NCBI GenBank assembly: GCA_017541035.1
Contig: JAFXZW010000026.1
Location: forward strand, 1-56,515
DNA from: Eubacterium sp.
GTDB lineage: Bacteria; Bacillota; Clostridia; Lachnospirales; Lachnospiraceae
Length of the DNA: 56,515 nucleotides
Reading direction: 5' to 3'
Shown one piece after another: positions 8,311 to 15,427 of this stretch. Position 1 is the stretch's first letter. Each line of letters opens with the position of its first letter. A model generated the notes under the pieces. The model worked only from the letters and a program-made list of their open reading frames with translations, did no database searches and had not been told where the DNA came from. Position numbers and translations under genes: made by a program.

Positions 8311-9249
8311 ATGAAAAAAGCAGTATTTGGTGTGGATGTAGGAGGAACATCGGTTAAGCTGGGGTATTTTACGATAGAAGGCGTTCTTCTGGATAAATGG
8401 GAGATTCCAACCCGGACAGAGAACGGAGGTGTAAATGTACTCCCGGATATAGCGGCTTCCGTAAAGGCAAAAATGGAAGAGAAAGGCCTTTCCGCGGATG
8501 ATGTGGAAGGCGTTGGCCTGGGTGTTCCCGGTCCTGTGAAGGATGATGGAACCGTGATCAAATGCGTGAATCTCGGGTGGGGCGTATTTAATGCTGCGGA
8601 TGAACTGTCCTCCCTGCTGGGAGTGAAGGTCAAGGTTGGAAATGACGCCAATATCGCCGCACTGGGAGAAATGTGGATGGGCGGCGGAAAAGGCCACAGC
8701 AGTATCGTGACCATCACTCTGGGAACAGGCGTCGGAGGAGGCATTATCCTGAACGGAAAAATGCTGTCCGGTGTGAACGGAGCCGGCGGAGAGATCGGCC
8801 ACATGACACTGGATACAGAGGAAACTGCCGTGTGCAACTGCGGCAAGTGCGGCTGCCTGGAGCAGTACGCATCGGCTACCGGTATCGTAAGACTGGCTAA
8901 AAAGGCTCTGGATGGATCGGATCAGGCCTCTTCTCTCCGGAATGTGGAAAATCTCACCGCAAAGGATGTTTTTGATGCGGCAAAGCAGGGAGATGAACTG
9001 GCGGGAGAGCAGGTGGAAGAGCTTGGAAAGAAGCTGGGCCTTGCCTGCGCAAACATTGCCTGCGTAGTGGATCCGGAACTCTTTGTTATCGGCGGCGGCG
9101 TATCCCGGGCCGGACAGATCATTCTGGATGTGACGGAGAAGTATTTCCGGAAGTATGCCTTTCATGCCTGCCGGGAGACGGGATTTGCCCTTGCGGTACT
9201 CGGAAACGATGCCGGAATCTACGGCGGGGCACGCTCTGTGCTGGGTTAG
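8311..9249 (+). CDS. glk: ROK-family glucokinase
   Basis: A 312-residue ROK sugar kinase, most likely ATP-dependent glucokinase producing glucose-6-phosphate. The N-terminal phosphate-binding motif D9-V-G-G-T13 and a second glycine-rich loop (LGTGVGGG) are clear. The ROK zinc site appears as C175-N-C177-G-K-C180-G-C182 followed by LEQ. I start at 8311 because AAAGGAGGGG lies 5 nt upstream; the longer in-frame ATG at 8290 contains that site. Linkage to hprK places sugar phosphorylation beside catabolite sensing. Without assays, other hexoses or N-acetyl sugars remain possible substrates. The gene ends before the 9312-9352 terminator. Confidence 0.88.
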   Translation: MKKAVFGVDVGGTSVKLGYFTIEGVLLDKWEIPTRTENGGVNVLPDIAASVKAKMEEKGLSADDVEGVGLGVPGPVKDDGTVIKCVNLGWGVFNAADELSSLLGVKVKVGNDANIAALGEMWMGGGKGHSSIVTITLGTGVGGGIILNGKMLSGVNGAGGEIGHMTLDTEETAVCNCGKCGCLEQYASATGIVRLAKKALDGSDQASSLRNVENLTAKDVFDAAKQGDELAGEQVEELGKKLGLACANIACVVDPELFVIGGGVSRAGQIILDVTEKYFRKYAFHACRETGFALAVLGNDAGIYGGARSVLG

Positions 9250-9303
9250 GACATATTGACGAATTTTGAACGGTTTTTGCGGTTTTTTCGTGAGTATTAT
9301 TCA

Positions 9304-9333
9304 TTGAAAAGAAACTCGCCGACATGGTATAGT
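9304..9333 (+). promoter_or_regulatory. Candidate murB-operon promoter nested in a terminator
   Basis: TTGAAA (9304-9309), 18-nt spacer, TATAGT (9328-9333). The -10 falls in the loop of the terminator hairpin that ends the glucokinase transcript. It is the best promoter-like sequence between glk and murB. Confidence 0.5.
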
Positions 9334-9352
9334 TAATGTCGGCGAGTTTTTT
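9312..9352 (+). terminator. Rho-independent terminator after the glucokinase gene
   Basis: ACTCGCCGACAT (9314-9325) pairs perfectly with ATGTCGGCGAGT (9336-9347) across a 10-nt loop; flanking A/T pairs lengthen the stem and it runs straight into a T-tract ending at 9352. Confidence 0.88.
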
Positions 9353-9429
9353 GCATGATAAGGGTGCCGGGCTTGCACGAATGCCCATTTTACATCAAAT
9401 GCGACAATCGAAACAGGAGTAAAATATCC

Positions 9430-10305
9430 ATGGAAATAGCGGAACAGGAGCCCATGAGATTTCATACAACTTTTCGTACCGGAGGGCCGGCTAGGTGGTT
9501 CTGTCCGGTTTCTTCTGTTTCCGACATCCTGGATGTGCTGCGATTTGCAGATGAGAAAAAAGCAGGACTTTTTGTGATCGGAAAAGGCAGTAACCTCCTG
9601 GTTTCAGATGACGGTCTTTCCGGAGTGGTGATGGAGATCGGAGATGGATTCCGGAAGATGACTGTCGATGGAGACAGGATCATTGCAGAGGCCGGTGCAA
9701 GCCTTTCCGCGGTAGCGGCGGCTGCCAGAAACTATGGCCTGTCCGGGTTGGAATTCGCTTCCGGAATCCCCGGAACACTTGGAGGCGGCATTTCCATGAA
9801 CGCCGGGGCATACGACGGTGAAATGAAGGATGTAGTGGAATCTGTGGATGTGATACGAAAGGGAGAGCTTCTCCGGCTTAACGGTGAGGAAATGCATTTC
9901 TCTTATCGGAGCAGCCGTTGTCATGAGGAAGAGCTTATTATCACCGGAGCTGTGCTGCATCTTACTCCGGGTGATCCGGCTGAGATCGGAAAAAAGATGC
10001 AGGAGCTGAACGAAAGACGAAGAGAAAAACAGCCGCTTAAGTATCCCAGTGCGGGCTCCACATTTAAGAGACCGGAGGGATACTTTGCGGGCAAGCTGAT
10101 ACAGGATGCCGGGTTGAAGGGCTATTCCGTGGGTGACGCTCAGGTGTCGGAGAAACATGCGGGCTTTGTGATCAACAGAGGAAATGCTTCATCAGAGGAT
10201 ATCTATCGTCTGATCATGCATGTGGTACAGGAAGTGGAGAAGAACTCCGGTGTCCGTCTGGAGCCTGAGGTGCGTATCTGGGGAAGCTTTTCGGAAGAGA
10301 GGTAG
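9430..10305 (+). CDS. murB: UDP-N-acetylenolpyruvoylglucosamine reductase
   Basis: MurB reduces UDP-GlcNAc-enolpyruvate to UDP-MurNAc with NADPH and FAD, the second committed step of peptidoglycan synthesis. FAD-binding motifs GKGSNLLVSDDG and GIPGTLGGGISMNAGAY are intact. The catalytic Ser is in PSAGSTFKRP, and the C-terminal block LIQDAGLKGYSVGDAQVS is canonical. I start at 9430 (291 residues), 10 nt after CAGGAG. An in-frame ATG at 9355 would add 25 residues with no family resemblance and no ribosome site, and begins directly after the terminator. The chosen N-terminus is shorter than usual: family members carry about 25-30 residues before the HTTF motif, here only about 11. rapZ follows at 6 nt. 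Confidence 0.93.
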   Translation: MEIAEQEPMRFHTTFRTGGPARWFCPVSSVSDILDVLRFADEKKAGLFVIGKGSNLLVSDDGLSGVVMEIGDGFRKMTVDGDRIIAEAGASLSAVAAAARNYGLSGLEFASGIPGTLGGGISMNAGAYDGEMKDVVESVDVIRKGELLRLNGEEMHFSYRSSRCHEEELIITGAVLHLTPGDPAEIGKKMQELNERRREKQPLKYPSAGSTFKRPEGYFAGKLIQDAGLKGYSVGDAQVSEKHAGFVINRGNASSEDIYRLIMHVVQEVEKNSGVRLEPEVRIWGSFSEER

Positions 10306-10311
10306 GGAATC

Positions 10312-11190
10312 TTGAGATTCATTATTGTAACGGGAATGAGCGGTGCGGGGAAATCCACTGCCCTCCGGACGATGGAGGATCAGGGGTATTTTTGTGTTGA
10401 TAATCTGCCTGTGCTCCTGATCGAAAAGTTTGCCGAGATCTCCCGGGATCCGCATTTTAATTATGACAATGTAGCGGTGGGGATTGATATCCGCGCCGGT
10501 AAAAAACTGGAAGATCTTCGCCAGGTTCTGACGAATCTGAAGGATGATAATTTCACCTATGAGATCCTTTTCCTGGATGCCAGCGATTCGGAGCTGGTAA
10601 AACGCTTCAAGGAAACCAGAAGAGATCATCCTCTGGCAAGAGGAAGCCGTGTGGAAGAGGGAATATTCGAGGAAAGACTGCGTATCGCCTTCCTTCGGGA
10701 ATGCGCTGATTATATTGTGGATACCAGCGGCCTGCTGACCCGGGAGCTGAAGAGGGAGATCGGGAAGATCCTGACGGCTGAAAAGGAATACCAGAACATG
10801 ATTGTTTCCGTGGTTTCCTTCGGATATAAGAACGGAATTCCCCGGGATGCGGATCTGGTCTTTGATGTCCGTTTTCTGCCGAATCCCTACTATGTACCCA
10901 CTCTGAAGCAGCGCACCGGAAATGATCCGGAGGTTCGGGAATATGTGATGCAGACGGGAGAAGGCCAGGAATTCCTGGACAGGCTCTTTAATCTGATGGA
11001 GTTTCTGGTGCCCCGATATCAGGAAAATGAAGGAAAGCATCAGCTGGTTGTGGCCATCGGCTGTACGGGGGGCCGCCACAGATCCGTGACCATCGCGAAT
11101 CTCCTGTACGATATGCTGCAGACGCTTCCGTATTCCGCCCGCGTCTTTCACAGGGACATCGGAATGGATACCATACTAAAGGGTGAGTGA
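10312..11190 (+). CDS. rapZ: RNase adapter/nucleotide-binding protein RapZ (YvcJ)
   Basis: A 292-residue P-loop protein with Walker A GMSGAGKS at 8-15, a Walker B-like LFLDAS stretch, and the strongly conserved C-terminal motif GCTGGRHRSVTIA that defines RapZ/YvcJ. In enterobacteria RapZ controls GlmS through small-RNA decay; in Firmicutes YvcJ binds and hydrolyses nucleotides and its output is less clear. The start is TTG at 10312, with a purine-rich AGAGAGGTAGGG upstream overlapping the murB stop, so translation is probably coupled to murB. The order murB-rapZ-whiA is typical of Clostridia, but yvcK (glmR), often between rapZ and whiA, is absent. Confidence 0.95.
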   Translation: MRFIIVTGMSGAGKSTALRTMEDQGYFCVDNLPVLLIEKFAEISRDPHFNYDNVAVGIDIRAGKKLEDLRQVLTNLKDDNFTYEILFLDASDSELVKRFKETRRDHPLARGSRVEEGIFEERLRIAFLRECADYIVDTSGLLTRELKREIGKILTAEKEYQNMIVSVVSFGYKNGIPRDADLVFDVRFLPNPYYVPTLKQRTGNDPEVREYVMQTGEGQEFLDRLFNLMEFLVPRYQENEGKHQLVVAIGCTGGRHRSVTIANLLYDMLQTLPYSARVFHRDIGMDTILKGE

Positions 11191-11191
11191 T

Positions 11192-12121
11192 ATGGGCTTT
11201 TCATCAGAGGTAAGGGAGGAGCTTTCGGAGCAGAATGTGAAAAGCCTGCACTGCAGGATCGCCATGTTGGCCGGCATTATCACTCTGGATGCAAAAATGA
11301 AGCGCGAGGAACAGGGCAGAGTCCTCTCGATCCGTATGGAACAGGATGTCCTTGTGAAATGTGTCAAAAAGCTTCTGGAACAGATCTTCGGGTTTCGGGA
11401 GGAGGATTATACGGTAATCCCGCGCAGCAGTACCGGGGCAAGGCTTCGGATCGAGAATTCCGAAAGGATTGACCGTGTGCTTCAGACGTTGAAGCTCAGG
11501 ATTCAGGATGACCGGCTGGATGTGGACGATATTGTTTTTACCCGCAGCTGCTGCCGCGGAAGTTTTCTGAAGGGAGCGTACCTTGCAGCGGGCTCCGTAT
11601 CCAATCCGGAAAGTGCCTATCAGCTTGAGATTGTAACCGGAAGGGAAAGTGTTACCGGACAGCTGGTCCGTATCCTGGCAGGCTTCGGACTGACGGGACA
11701 TACGATACTCAGGAGGGGGAACCTTCTGGTGTACCTAAAGGGGGCGGGTGACATTTCCGAACTCCTTGGGATCATGGGCGCCGGAAATGCCATGATGGAG
11801 CTGGAAAATGTCCGTATTCTGAAGGAAATACGGAATACCGTTAATCGTGAGGTGAACTGTGACACGGCCAATATAACCAAGATCACCGTTGCCGCCAGCC
11901 GTGATGCGGAGCAGATCAGAAAAGTGGAAGAAACAATAGGCCTTTCTTCCCTTCCTCCGGAGCTGCAGGAAACCGCACGGCTTCGTATGGAACAGCCGGA
12001 GCTGAGCCTTTCGGAACTGGGGGAAAGACTGGATCCTCCCCTTGGTAAGTCCGGCGTGAACCATCGATTAAGAAAAATCAGGAAAATCGCAGCTGATCCC
12101 GATTCCTATCGGGGGTGCTGA
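11192..12121 (+). CDS. whiA: WhiA DNA-binding regulator
   Basis: WhiA combines an N-terminal LAGLIDADG-type fold without endonuclease activity with a C-terminal helix-turn-helix. It controls sporulation genes in Streptomyces and cell division or chromosome segregation in B. subtilis. The 309-residue product starts with the family pattern MGFSSEVREEL, shows the RGSFLKGAYLAAGS block in the middle and the C-terminal HTH around LSLSELGERLDPPLGKSGVN. I chose ATG 11192, 1 nt after the rapZ stop, over GTG 11183 because it aligns with homologues; AAAGGGTGAG lies upstream within the end of rapZ. The Crh-like gene follows after 18 nt, as in B. subtilis (yvcJ-yvcK-whiA-crh). Confidence 0.95.
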   Translation: MGFSSEVREELSEQNVKSLHCRIAMLAGIITLDAKMKREEQGRVLSIRMEQDVLVKCVKKLLEQIFGFREEDYTVIPRSSTGARLRIENSERIDRVLQTLKLRIQDDRLDVDDIVFTRSCCRGSFLKGAYLAAGSVSNPESAYQLEIVTGRESVTGQLVRILAGFGLTGHTILRRGNLLVYLKGAGDISELLGIMGAGNAMMELENVRILKEIRNTVNREVNCDTANITKITVAASRDAEQIRKVEETIGLSSLPPELQETARLRMEQPELSLSELGERLDPPLGKSGVNHRLRKIRKIAADPDSYRGC

Positions 12122-12139
12122 AGAAAAGAGGATAAAGAA

Positions 12140-12400
12140 ATGACAAGAGAAAAGTGCACTGTTCATTTACCCAGCTATGCGGAAGCGCGTCCCGTTGCGG
12201 AGATTGTACAGACGGCAAGCCAGTATGAGAGCAGGATTTTCCTGATCTCCGGGGACAAGAAGATCAATGCCAAGAGCATTATGGGAATGATGAGCCTTAC
12301 ACTCTCCAATGAAGTGGAGATAGAGGTGGAGGCCGAGGGGCCGGATGAGGATGATGCGGTGAATGCCATCGTCGGTTATATGAGTCCTGTTGCTTCTTAA
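12140..12400 (+). CDS. crh: Crh-like HPr paralogue (Glu15, Ser46)
   Basis: An 86-residue HPr-fold protein. In PTS HPr, His15 accepts phosphate from enzyme I; here the codon for residue 15 is GAA, giving Glu within the EARPV sequence where HARPA is expected. The regulatory site is intact: Ser46 in KSIMG, the HprK target. B. subtilis Crh shows the same pattern (His15 replaced by Gln, Ser46 kept) and sits at the same place after whiA. I infer a regulator that is phosphorylated by HprK and works with CcpA but cannot carry sugar-transport phosphate. The symbol is by analogy in position and residue pattern; orthology is unproven. It would commonly be annotated simply as HPr. Confidence 0.85.
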   Translation: MTREKCTVHLPSYAEARPVAEIVQTASQYESRIFLISGDKKINAKSIMGMMSLTLSNEVEIEVEAEGPDEDDAVNAIVGYMSPVAS

Positions 12401-12431
12401 AGAAACAGGTGTGATCAGTACGATTATTTCA

Positions 12432-12460
12432 TTGCGCAGAAAAGGATATTATGCTATAAT
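12432..12460 (+). promoter_or_regulatory. Promoter with extended -10 for the 12521-15238 gene
   Basis: TTGCGC (12432-12437), 17-nt spacer, TATAAT (12455-12460) preceded by TGC, an extended -10. A leader of about 55 nt follows. The large gene is therefore transcribed independently of the whiA-crh operon. Confidence 0.75.
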
Positions 12461-12520
12461 AAATCAGTCTATGTGTCACTGACTATTACTATCTTTTTTA
12501 TTATTCGAGGGACTTAAGGT

Positions 12521-15238
12521 ATGGGTTTTTTCAGTAATCTAAAAGAGCATATCCCGATCATCAAGAATATAGGCAAGCCGAAGTCAAATAAGAGCAGTAC
12601 CGAGCTGCAGTTTGATAAGGCCATGAATCTGATGGACAACGCCAATCCTGAAGAAGCCGTTGAGATCCTGGAGAAGATCGCGGACATCGGACTTATGGAT
12701 CAGCAGTATAAGGACCTTGGGACAGAGTCGCTTCTGATCCTGAGTTCTTTCTACGAGACAGGTGCATTTAAGAATGCCAAATGTGAGCGTGATCTGAACA
12801 AGGCGGCGACCTATCTGGAGAAGTATACAAATCTGACGAATGACGGCGAGAAGATCTATAAGACCGCTGAAATGTACCTTCAGGCTCAGAATTTCTCCAA
12901 GGCCATCACTTTTTTTGAGAAAGCGACCAAGCATGGTGTAAAGGCCGGTTATATGCGATTGGGTGCCATTTACGAAAATGGACTCTCAAGGATCGACCAG
13001 TATGGCAACAAGAGTGATTTTGTGATTCCTGTTGACCTGGAAAGAGCCATGGCCTGGTATAAACAGCTGGCAGATCAGGGTGATTCCAAGGCGGCTGCCG
13101 CGTATGAACGCGTGGATTATGCCTCCAAGCATACAGACAGCCTGGAGTTCGAAGAAAAGGACAAGCTGTATTCCGAGATTGCCGAGAAGCGGAAGGAAAA
13201 AGGTAAAGAGCCACGCTACAAAGCCATCGATCCGGCAAAGCTTCAGTATCAGTATACCTACGTTCATAATCAGGTTGACGGTTATATCCACAAACTGCCG
13301 AAGGACTGGGTAAAGACCATCAATGAGGAAACGGACGAGGAGTACTACGCGCCCAGTATCACTTACCGGGATTTCGCCATCTATGTTTCCTACGACAGTA
13401 TTCCCCGTGATTCCAAGAAAACTCTGGAGAATTATCTGAGGTACTGCAATGATGCCTTTGACGAGGAGCTGCAGCTGAAGCCGTATATCACGGAGTATTC
13501 TGACGGTATCTGCACAACCTTCTATCATAAGGCCATGAACAAAGGAATCGTGACCTTTGCCTTCTATTCCGGAAGACGTCTTGCCTGCATGCGCTTCGTC
13601 TGCGCAACCATGGAGATCATCGAGCAGTACGAGGAGATCATTTTCGAGACGGCAAACTCCTTTGCGTTTGTGGCGCCGACGCGTGTCAGTGATCAGAGCC
13701 TGAACAGAAAGGATAATCAGTTCTACAGCGAAGCGCTGTACTGCTATTATCTGGAGGATTATGAGGGCGCCATGACGGCCGCCAAGCAGGCACTGAAGGA
13801 AGGCTCCATCAAGGCCAGCTACCTTCTGATCGATCTTTACTATGATAAGGATTCGCCTTATCGTGATATTGAAAAAACCATCAGCTATGCCAAGCAGCTC
13901 TTTGATGCCACCAAGGATCCCGAGCTGGCGTTCCTGATCGGAAATATCTATGACCAGCAGCAGAAGGACTACATGAAGGCGCTGAACTGGTACGAAAACG
14001 CTCATCGTCTTGGCCATAAGAGAGTGGCTTTCTATCTGGGAAGATTCTATTACTACGGACTTCTCCGCACCCAGAGAGACGGAGAAAAGGCTCTTCGTTA
14101 TTTCGAAGAGGCTTCGAAGAACGGTATTCATGAAGCGGATCCCTATATCAAGGATATCAAGGATCTGCACGGAGAGAATCTTCAGGTTGCTGTGGATAAG
14201 TGGAATCGTGCCGTGGAAGCGGGCAGTGCCGCAACGGCTCTGAAGGTTGCGCTGATGAAGCAGAGCCAGATTTTCTACATAGCCACGAATTACGAGATTG
14301 AAAAGGCCTTTGAAGAGGCGTTGGAGATGGGCAGTACCCAGGCTGCTTATGAGCTGGCCCGGATCTATGAGTTCAAGGAGAAGGATGAGAATTATACAGG
14401 CGAGAAGAAGAGCCTGGAATATTTCGAAAAGGCCTTCGACAATAACTATGAGGATTTCGATAAGGAAAACCTTTATAAGGTGATCCAGTATAAGGAATCC
14501 AAGGGTGAATCCCAGGAGAATCTGATCAAACTTTACCTGTCCAACGCGGCGATGGGATATGTGCCGGCTGTGGATAAGATCGTTGAGATGGTTGCCTATC
14601 GTACTCCTCAGATCACAGAGCTGTATGTAGCCTTGATGGATCTGGCTGAAACAGGCGAAGAGATGGCTATCATTTCCATGAACAAGATGGAGAAGAAGTA
14701 TCCTGATCTGGTTATTACGGATCCGGCCTCCGACGAGAAAGTGATCGAGAATAAATTCTTCCGTCTGATCGTACCGAAATCCAGTAACTCTCAGATCAAT
14801 GATGACGGCGGTACCATCCGTCTGGCAGATTCGGCCATCGAATTTGCCGTGGCAGAGCTTCCCGTCAAGGTGGAGAATGAAGACGATTATCTGAAGATCT
14901 ATAAGCTGATCCTTTCCGAATATCTGCCGGATGATTCTGCTGAGATCATTATTGCAAATTCCCGCATGATCGGTTCCGGTATGAAGGAGACCAAGAATAA
15001 TATTCACTCCTACAGTATTCTTCTTATCAGTTCGAAGAATCAGTATCTGTTCAAGCTGTCCTCCAAGGATCGTCGACAGATGCTGCAGTTTAAGGATGAA
15101 CTGATCAAGATCGCCAAGTCTTTGGTAGAGACGGGAGAAATCTATGTGGCTACCGAAGGCAGCCGCAGAGATATCGGACTTTCCGTACTGCTGAAGGCAA
15201 ATGAGGGCGGCTTCCTGTCCATCGGGAAGAGTGATTAG
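12521..15238 (+). CDS. Large Sel1/TPR-repeat protein with two alpha/beta inserts
   Basis: A 905-residue cytoplasmic protein (no signal peptide or membrane segment). Residues about 28-235 and 400-700 hold Sel1-like/TPR helix pairs, recognisable by patterns such as A-x-x-Y/W-Y-x-x-A-x-x-x-G-x-x-x-A (MAWYKQLADQGDSKAA near 170, LNWYENAHRLGHKRVA near 490). Between and after them are two alpha/beta segments, about 240-385 and 742-895. They share a plan: a beta strand with FRLIVP or YIHKLP, a -DFAIYV- or IEFAVAE strand, a helix with -YLxxY/IxK-, then a strand-helix end. They could be a duplicated PsbP/DcrB-like fold. Sel1 proteins act as scaffolds in signalling or secretion; the specific function is unknown. 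ATG 12521 follows AGGGACTTAAGGT. Confidence 0.8.
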   Translation: MGFFSNLKEHIPIIKNIGKPKSNKSSTELQFDKAMNLMDNANPEEAVEILEKIADIGLMDQQYKDLGTESLLILSSFYETGAFKNAKCERDLNKAATYLEKYTNLTNDGEKIYKTAEMYLQAQNFSKAITFFEKATKHGVKAGYMRLGAIYENGLSRIDQYGNKSDFVIPVDLERAMAWYKQLADQGDSKAAAAYERVDYASKHTDSLEFEEKDKLYSEIAEKRKEKGKEPRYKAIDPAKLQYQYTYVHNQVDGYIHKLPKDWVKTINEETDEEYYAPSITYRDFAIYVSYDSIPRDSKKTLENYLRYCNDAFDEELQLKPYITEYSDGICTTFYHKAMNKGIVTFAFYSGRRLACMRFVCATMEIIEQYEEIIFETANSFAFVAPTRVSDQSLNRKDNQFYSEALYCYYLEDYEGAMTAAKQALKEGSIKASYLLIDLYYDKDSPYRDIEKTISYAKQLFDATKDPELAFLIGNIYDQQQKDYMKALNWYENAHRLGHKRVAFYLGRFYYYGLLRTQRDGEKALRYFEEASKNGIHEADPYIKDIKDLHGENLQVAVDKWNRAVEAGSAATALKVALMKQSQIFYIATNYEIEKAFEEALEMGSTQAAYELARIYEFKEKDENYTGEKKSLEYFEKAFDNNYEDFDKENLYKVIQYKESKGESQENLIKLYLSNAAMGYVPAVDKIVEMVAYRTPQITELYVALMDLAETGEEMAIISMNKMEKKYPDLVITDPASDEKVIENKFFRLIVPKSSNSQINDDGGTIRLADSAIEFAVAELPVKVENEDDYLKIYKLILSEYLPDDSAEIIIANSRMIGSGMKETKNNIHSYSILLISSKNQYLFKLSSKDRRQMLQFKDELIKIAKSLVETGEIYVATEGSRRDIGLSVLLKANEGGFLSIGKSD

Positions 15239-15314
15239 CATAAAAAGATGAATTTCGGGGCGGGGCGTGACTTTCTGTAAGAATCATGGGTTCGGGAAAG
15301 CGTGCGGCCCTGTG

Positions 15315-15343
15315 AAACCCCTGAAAAGTTTTCGGGGGTTTTT
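15315..15343 (+). terminator. Terminator or attenuator upstream of the rib operon
   Basis: AAACCCCTGAA (15315-15325) pairs with TTTTCGGGGTTT-type sequence (15331-15341), an 11-bp stem with one G-T pair and a 5-nt loop, ending in TTTTT (15339-15343). It may simply end the 905-residue gene. A GGGTT stretch upstream (about 15289-15293) could pair with the AACCC arm as an antiterminator, so attenuation of ribD is also possible. Confidence 0.6.
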
Positions 15344-15396
15344 CCCGTTTTCGCGATGTGGGCGCAGGATTGGAAAAAAAGTTGCAAAAAGTGTTC

Positions 15397-15413
15397 GTCG
15401 CAGGGGGTGCGAC
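15397..15413 (+). promoter_or_regulatory. Inverted repeat next to the ribD ribosome site
   Basis: GTCGCA (15397-15402) and TGCGAC (15408-15413) form a perfect 6-bp hairpin with a GGGGG loop, ending directly before AGAAAGG (15414-15420), the ribD ribosome site. It could be an operator or a translation-control hairpin. No FMN riboswitch consensus is visible in 15239-15427. Confidence 0.4.
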
Positions 15414-15427
15414 AGAAAGGAAAAGGT

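Noticed and set aside
9355-9429. Extended start of murB at 9355
   Set aside because: No ribosome site, no similarity to MurB, and it begins directly at the end of a terminator.
12986-15241. Long open frame (751 codons) on the minus strand opposite the Sel1 gene
   Set aside because: The plus strand encodes a coherent repeat protein with promoter and ribosome site. The minus frame has no ribosome site, no domain and an odd composition, and arises from codon bias.
15239-15427. FMN riboswitch upstream of ribD
   Set aside because: The TTTCGGGGCGGGG start resembles the first block of the FMN element, but the later conserved blocks (CCGGCGGT, CCCGCGA, CCGAC) are absent.
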